From positions 227,917-291,916 of the forward strand of contig CAJJBI010000005.1 of the NCBI GenBank assembly GCA_905182465.1: a DNA stretch of 64,000 bases, in the 5' to 3' direction. This stretch comes from Opitutaceae bacterium BACL24 MAG-120322-bin51. GTDB taxonomy: Bacteria; Verrucomicrobiota; Verrucomicrobiia; Opitutales; Coraliomargaritaceae. Positions 60,290-64,000 of the stretch are shown in pieces; the first letter of the stretch is position 1; the number at the start of each line of letters is the position of its first letter. The position numbers were made by a program, and so were the translations under genes. Under the pieces are notes generated by a model. The model had not been told where the DNA came from. It made no database searches and was given only the letters and a program-made list of their open reading frames with translations.

Positions 60290-61720
60290 CTAGGGAGCTT
60301 CAACACAAGGAAGCAAGGCAGCATCTTTCATGCCGTGAATGATCTTCTTATCGGCGGGGCAAAGGGTGGCTAAAATACCCTGAAGGTTCGCCTCCTTGTC
60401 CGACTCATCGACAAAATAGTAGGGGCAAAGGCGCAGGCGGCCTTCCATTTGATAAAGACTGCCGTCGTCCCTGTAGACGGGGTGGCGCAACCGCTTCGGT
60501 TTTTCGTAGGTCTGTAAAATATGTAGCGAGGTGTCCGCCATCGTGATCGCTTGCTGGATGGCACTCTCCCAGTCAGCACGAGACGAGTCGCTGCCAAGCG
60601 TGACACTGCGAGCGCCCCATGCACTTTCGTGGAAACCGCTGATTTTAATAATCAGATTGCGCTCTTTCTTGCTCGCCTCAATCAACTGCGACCAATCCGT
60701 CATCGGCTTACCGCCAATAAGCGGCGCGTCGAGTACGGCATTTGGCGGCAGTTCGACTGGGTCCATGACCCAGGTCTGTGGGATGACTTTGGCCAGTGCT
60801 TTGTAAGACTGTTTCGAGAGGTTCTCGCGCCAGAAGTCTTCGAGGATGTGGTGATGGAAGAGCGCGAGGTTAAGCTTCTCTTCTTGGAAGGGGCGCATTG
60901 GCGGGGTCAAACGGACTTGCGCCGCTTCGCCCGCTTTAAGTAAAAAGTTCGCTATCGAGACATTCGCCAAATCAAAGAGCTCCCAGAAGCGGTAAATAAC
61001 ATCCACCTTTTGCGGATCTCCATCGATGCCGACGCAGATGTCTTCGCCTAAGGGCATGACATCGTCTGGATGGAAGACGTGGACGCGCTTGCCGAGCTGT
61101 CGAAGTTGAGAGGCCAACCACTCCATCTCAGGGCGGTAAGTTGCCGCCTCATCACTGACGAGAATTGCGATATAAGGTGCCTGCTGGTTGGGCGCTCGCT
61201 GTGCCAGCACAGTGTAAAATGCATCGATCATGTCTTGCGAACCCGACCCGACTAATGAATCGCCATGCACCTCGGCATAGAGACGATTGAGAAATGCCGT
61301 CAGGCCAATACCGCCGGGAACGGAATCGATCTCGGTCATGGCAAACCCGTCTTCCGTAAGCAAAAGGTCGGGCCGTATCACCACGGGCATGGCGCCGCGT
61401 AGTGCCTTTGCCCTCGCGTGCTGAATAAGTGCCTCAGGCTTACCACGATCCAGATAGGCCGCGACCCAAGGTGCTTTAAGTGGTCGATTACGGAGCAAGT
61501 TCTTTCCCTCAGCCGAACGCAGATAGAGTGTTTCCTGCGCCTTGTAAAATTCGTAGCAAGCCTGCCCAATCTGCTCGATCTGTCTAATCTGCGCAGAACT
61601 CAGGGGGAAGGCCTCGGGCGAGTAGCGCCAGGTCTTGTTCTCGAACAGGCTCTGATCAGAAAATGCGCGAACAGCCTCTTGGTGGCTAAGGCTTCTTGGA
61701 TTTGCTAGAGACTCACTCAT
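60290..61720 (-). CDS. Unrecognised 476-residue protein coupled to prfB
   Basis: The ATG at 61718-61720 overlaps the prfB stop by 8 bases (ATGAGTGA), so translation is probably coupled; the open frame running to 61972 is a shadow of prfB. No signal or membrane segment. The segment [20 protein letters not shown], then [15 protein letters not shown], is reminiscent of the substrate/ATP-grasp region of glutathionylspermidine-synthase-like proteins, and [19 protein letters not shown] could be an ATP-grasp strand with lysine. This is pattern-level only. A cytoplasmic ATP-dependent ligase is one guess; I do not recognise the family. Confidence 0.5.
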   Translation of the reverse strand: MSESLANPRSLSHQEAVRAFSDQSLFENKTWRYSPEAFPLSSAQIRQIEQIGQACYEFYKAQETLYLRSAEGKNLLRNRPLKAPWVAAYLDRGKPEALIQHARAKALRGAMPVVIRPDLLLTEDGFAMTEIDSVPGGIGLTAFLNRLYAEVHGDSLVGSGSQDMIDAFYTVLAQRAPNQQAPYIAILVSDEAATYRPEMEWLASQLRQLGKRVHVFHPDDVMPLGEDICVGIDGDPQKVDVIYRFWELFDLANVSIANFLLKAGEAAQVRLTPPMRPFQEEKLNLALFHHHILEDFWRENLSKQSYKALAKVIPQTWVMDPVELPPNAVLDAPLIGGKPMTDWSQLIEASKKERNLIIKISGFHESAWGARSVTLGSDSSRADWESAIQQAITMADTSLHILQTYEKPKRLRHPVYRDDGSLYQMEGRLRLCPYYFVDESDKEANLQGILATLCPADKKIIHGMKDAALLPCVEAP

Positions 61721-62874
61721 TAGCAAATTCTCGATCTGCGGCGGCTTTTCTTGAAGTGGGACCACCCGCACGGAGCCAGGCGTGAACGAAGGGGTCGAGC
61801 GCGCCATCCATGACGGCCTGAACATTCCCCGTTTCGACGCCAGTGCGTAGGTCCTTGACCATCTGGTAAGGCTGGAAGACGTAGGAGCGGATCTGGTTGC
61901 CCCAAGCAATCTCGCCCTTTTCGCCATAGAATTTCTCCATCTCACTGCGCTTCTCGTCCTCCAATTTCTCATAGAGGCGTGACTTTAGGGTCTTCATCGC
62001 GGTGGCTTTATTTTTGATCTGCGAGCGCTCGTTTTGGCAGGTCACTACGATGCCACTCGATAGGTGCGTGAGGCGCACGGCAGACTCGGTTCGGTTAACG
62101 TGCTGGCCGCCCTTACCACTGGCGCGATACACGTCAGTGCGGATATCGGCCTCGTCGATCTCAATATCGATGTCGTCTTCAATTTCTGCAATCACATCCA
62201 CGGAAGAAAACGAAGTATGCCGGCGCGCATTGGAGTCAAACGGGCTGATACGAACGAGGCGATGTACACCACGCTCTGCTTTGGCATATCCGAAAGCATT
62301 GGCCCCTTCGATCCGTATAGTCGCTGAACTGACACCAGTCTCTTCCCCGGGCTGAATATCTAGGACTTCCGTTTTAAAACCTGCCTGCTCTGCCCAGCGC
62401 GTATACATGCGTAGTAACATATCTGCCCAATCGCAACTCTCGGTGCCTCCCGCTCCGGAGTTAACAGTTAGGAAGGCATTACAAGAGTCGTGCGGCCCGC
62501 TGAGGAAAGAAGCCAGCTCTAGCTGGTCTAGCTTCGGCTGCAAGCGCCCCAGTGTATCGATGATTTCTTGTTGATAGGCCTCACCCTCTGGGTCTTCGCC
62601 CATTTCATCGACGAGTTCGAGCATAGCTTTCAAATCGTCCACCTCCCCCCTAAAGGCGCTGGATGGATTAATTATGTTTTTTAGACGATTCGCCTCGGCG
62701 ATCACCGTTTGCGCAGCCGCTTGGTCGTCCCAAAAGCTACCCTCAGACATCTGCGCTTCGAGGACCTCGATACGTTCTTTCTTGGCATCTCCGTCAAAGA
62801 TACCTCCATATATGGCCTGCGCGGCGAGTCATCTCCTCCATTTGCGAACGGACTTCAGGTGTGATCAAATTCAT
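61713..62874 (-). CDS. prfB: Peptide chain release factor 2 with programmed +1 frameshift
   Basis: The ATG at 62872-62874 begins [19 protein letters not shown], then HIWRYL and an in-frame TGA at 62794-62796. A +1 shift there continues [20 protein letters not shown] and on to 61713, giving 386 residues. RF2 recognises UGA and UAA. The tripeptide motif is in [16 protein letters not shown] and the catalytic GGQ in [18 protein letters not shown]. The first 26 codons are outside the main frame only because of this autoregulatory shift, so the gene is intact. Confidence 0.95.
62794..62808 (-). promoter_or_regulatory. prfB programmed +1 frameshift site
   Basis: Minus strand GGAGG-TAT-CTT-TGA-C: a Shine-Dalgarno-like element three bases before the slippery CUU codon and a UGA stop followed by C. 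This is the canonical RF2 autoregulation signal, which shifts +1 when RF2 is scarce. Confidence 0.93.
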
Positions 62875-62916
62875 ATCCCAGAGTGCAACAAAGCCCGCCG
62901 AATATTAAAGATAAAA

Positions 62917-64000
62917 ATGAACCTCTCACTTTTCGATTATCACCTGCCCAACGAACTGATCGCGCAAGAACCGGCCGCCGTGCGCGATGCTTCTCGCCTC
63001 ATGGTGGTGGACCGTAAGACGCGCTCGGTCACTCATGCCCAATTTTCCGAGATAGGACAATACCTACCCACTCGCCCGCGCTTTTTTCGTAACAACGCCG
63101 CCGTACTGAAAGGCGCGCATATTCGGGCAACGCTCCACTGGCGGCAAGGTCGAGTGCCTACTACTCCAACCTGCTGAAGATGCACTGACTTGGTGGTGCT
63201 TGCTAAAACCAGGCAAGAAAACTTTCACTTCTGGTAGCTTTGAAATGGCGGGGGAATACACCGCACAGGTGCTCGAAGTGGGCAAGAACGGTAACTACCG
63301 AGTCCGTTTCCACCCTGAGCGCGATGAGTCCATCACCGACCTCTCGGAGCGGCTCGGCATCCTCCCGCTTCCACCCTACATTGAGCGTACTGATGACGAC
63401 CCTAGGCGCGACAATGACAATAAGCGTTACCAGACCGTCTATGCTGACTTCGATAAACGTATCGCGGTGGCCGCACCGACCGCGGGGCTGCACTTCACGC
63501 CCGAGCTGATCGCCGAGCTGGAAAATGGCGGGGCTCGCTTTCACGACCTCACGCTGCAAGTCGGCATCGGCACCTTTCACCCCATCCAAGTCGAGAATAT
63601 TGAAGACCACAACATACACCGCGAATGGTATGAAATTCCAGCCAGCGCATTCGCCGAGCTAAAGAAGCCCGAAGCCGGGGCGCGCATCGCCGTCGGCACG
63701 ACCTCCGTCCGCTCGATCGAGGACGCCATGCGCCGCACGCAACTTTCTCCTGAGACTTGCATCACTCCCTCCGGTTCCGTGCAAGCTGAGGCCGACATCT
63801 ACATCTACCCACCCAGTGAATTTGCCGCCATCGACGGTATGATTACTAATTTCCATCTGCCAAAGTCGACTCTGCTCTGCCTCGTCTCCTCCTTTCTGAC
63901 ACCTGGCAGCGAAGAGGGCATCCAATGGCTAAAGGAACTTTACGCTGAAGCCATTGATCAAAAATATCGCTTTTACAGCTATGGCGACGCCATGCTCATT
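62917..64000 (+). CDS. queA: S-adenosylmethionine:tRNA ribosyltransferase-isomerase (partial, one frameshift)
   Basis: The ATG at 62917 starts MNLSLFDYHLPNELIAQEPA and continues DASRLMVVDRKTRSVTHAQF and RNNAAVLK. One extra A in the run at 63109-63111 breaks the frame; the next frame reads ARIFGQRSTGGKVECLLLQ, VAAPTAGLHFTPELIAEL and GTTSVRSIEDAMR. QueA transfers ribosyl from SAM to preQ1 in tRNA, making epoxyqueuosine. The gene runs off the right edge. It is divergent from prfB. QueE earlier in the window belongs to the same pathway. Confidence 0.93.

Noticed and set aside
61721..61972. N-terminal extension of the 476-residue protein
   Set aside because: It overlaps prfB in another frame and reads as low-complexity Arg/Ser-rich; the ATG at 61720 overlapping the prfB stop is the natural start.
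35475..63111. Programmed +1 frameshifting as a general recoding mechanism
   Set aside because: Breaks do not share a stop codon, slippery codon or upstream Shine-Dalgarno element like that in prfB, and some need a missing base instead of an extra one.

Overview
The window is a chromosomal segment of a Gram-negative bacterium, most likely a verrucomicrobiote of the Opitutae/Puniceicoccales type. This placement is inferred from gene content, not from a marker phylogeny: a 31-residue AURKAIP1/COX24-like basic protein, a GlgM/GlgE maltosyltransferase pair, a eukaryote-type HisA, a DUF1853 protein, a FecR-domain secreted protein, LptF, lipoproteins and a type II secretion/type IV pilus-like cluster. 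Almost all of the DNA is ordinary housekeeping or metabolism. I see no prophage, insertion sequence, integron or CRISPR array.

Layout. 1-3470 (minus): the str operon rpsL-rpsG-fusA running straight into rpsJ, with no tuf between. 3700-9927 (plus): nucleoside transporter, folD, RDD protein, REC-kinase hybrid, proC, and a glycogen-synthase-like glycosyltransferase (probable GlgM) next to glgE (9944-11911). 11912-13095: gene-poor, holding one ribbon-helix-helix ORF and possible gene debris. 13096-17476: dnaE-queE. 17567-21230 (minus): cyclophilin lipoprotein, NtrC-type regulator, DUF374 acyltransferase. 21433-22959: glyS, then a tRNA with CAT anticodon on the minus strand. 23335-31452 (minus): pseudopilus/T2SS-like locus (gspG-E-F, a wrecked pseudopilin, gspL/M/C-like). 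31814-35415 (minus): COX24-like microprotein, pabC-pabB, lptF; pyrE is divergent. 36309-40248: His-rich membrane miniprotein, EamA transporter, and larE/larC/larB for nickel-pincer cofactor synthesis. 40260-45622: TAT aldo/keto reductase, DUF1853, FAD amine oxidase, nuclease-HhH, YceI. 45673-51137 (minus): pyruvate carboxylase, AI-2E permease, a 41-aa coupled ORF, HisA. 51290-57389: FecR protein, EamA transporter, peroxiredoxin, acnB (minus), STAS protein. 57457-64000: glgP, an unrecognised 476-aa protein, prfB with its programmed +1 frameshift, and queA (cut by the window edge).

The most striking window-wide property is that at least a dozen genes, including core ones (pyrE, acnB, queA, lptF, glgM, gspF), are each split by one single-base shift, usually consistent with one extra base and several at homopolymers. 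This points to consensus indel errors rather than biology. Two exceptions stand out: prfB at 62794-62808 is a genuine programmed frameshift, and the pseudopilin at 26577-27783 carries about seven shifts and is probably really decayed.

Functional themes are glycogen/alpha-glucan turnover (GlgM, GlgE, GlgP), queuosine (QueE, QueA), folate (FolD, PabB, PabC), nickel-pincer cofactor (LarB, LarC, LarE) and a pseudopilus machine. No completely new multi-gene system was found. The best leads are the calcium-loop pseudopilin, the His-rich miniprotein beside lar, the 41-aa ORF translationally coupled at both ends, and the unrecognised protein coupled to prfB.
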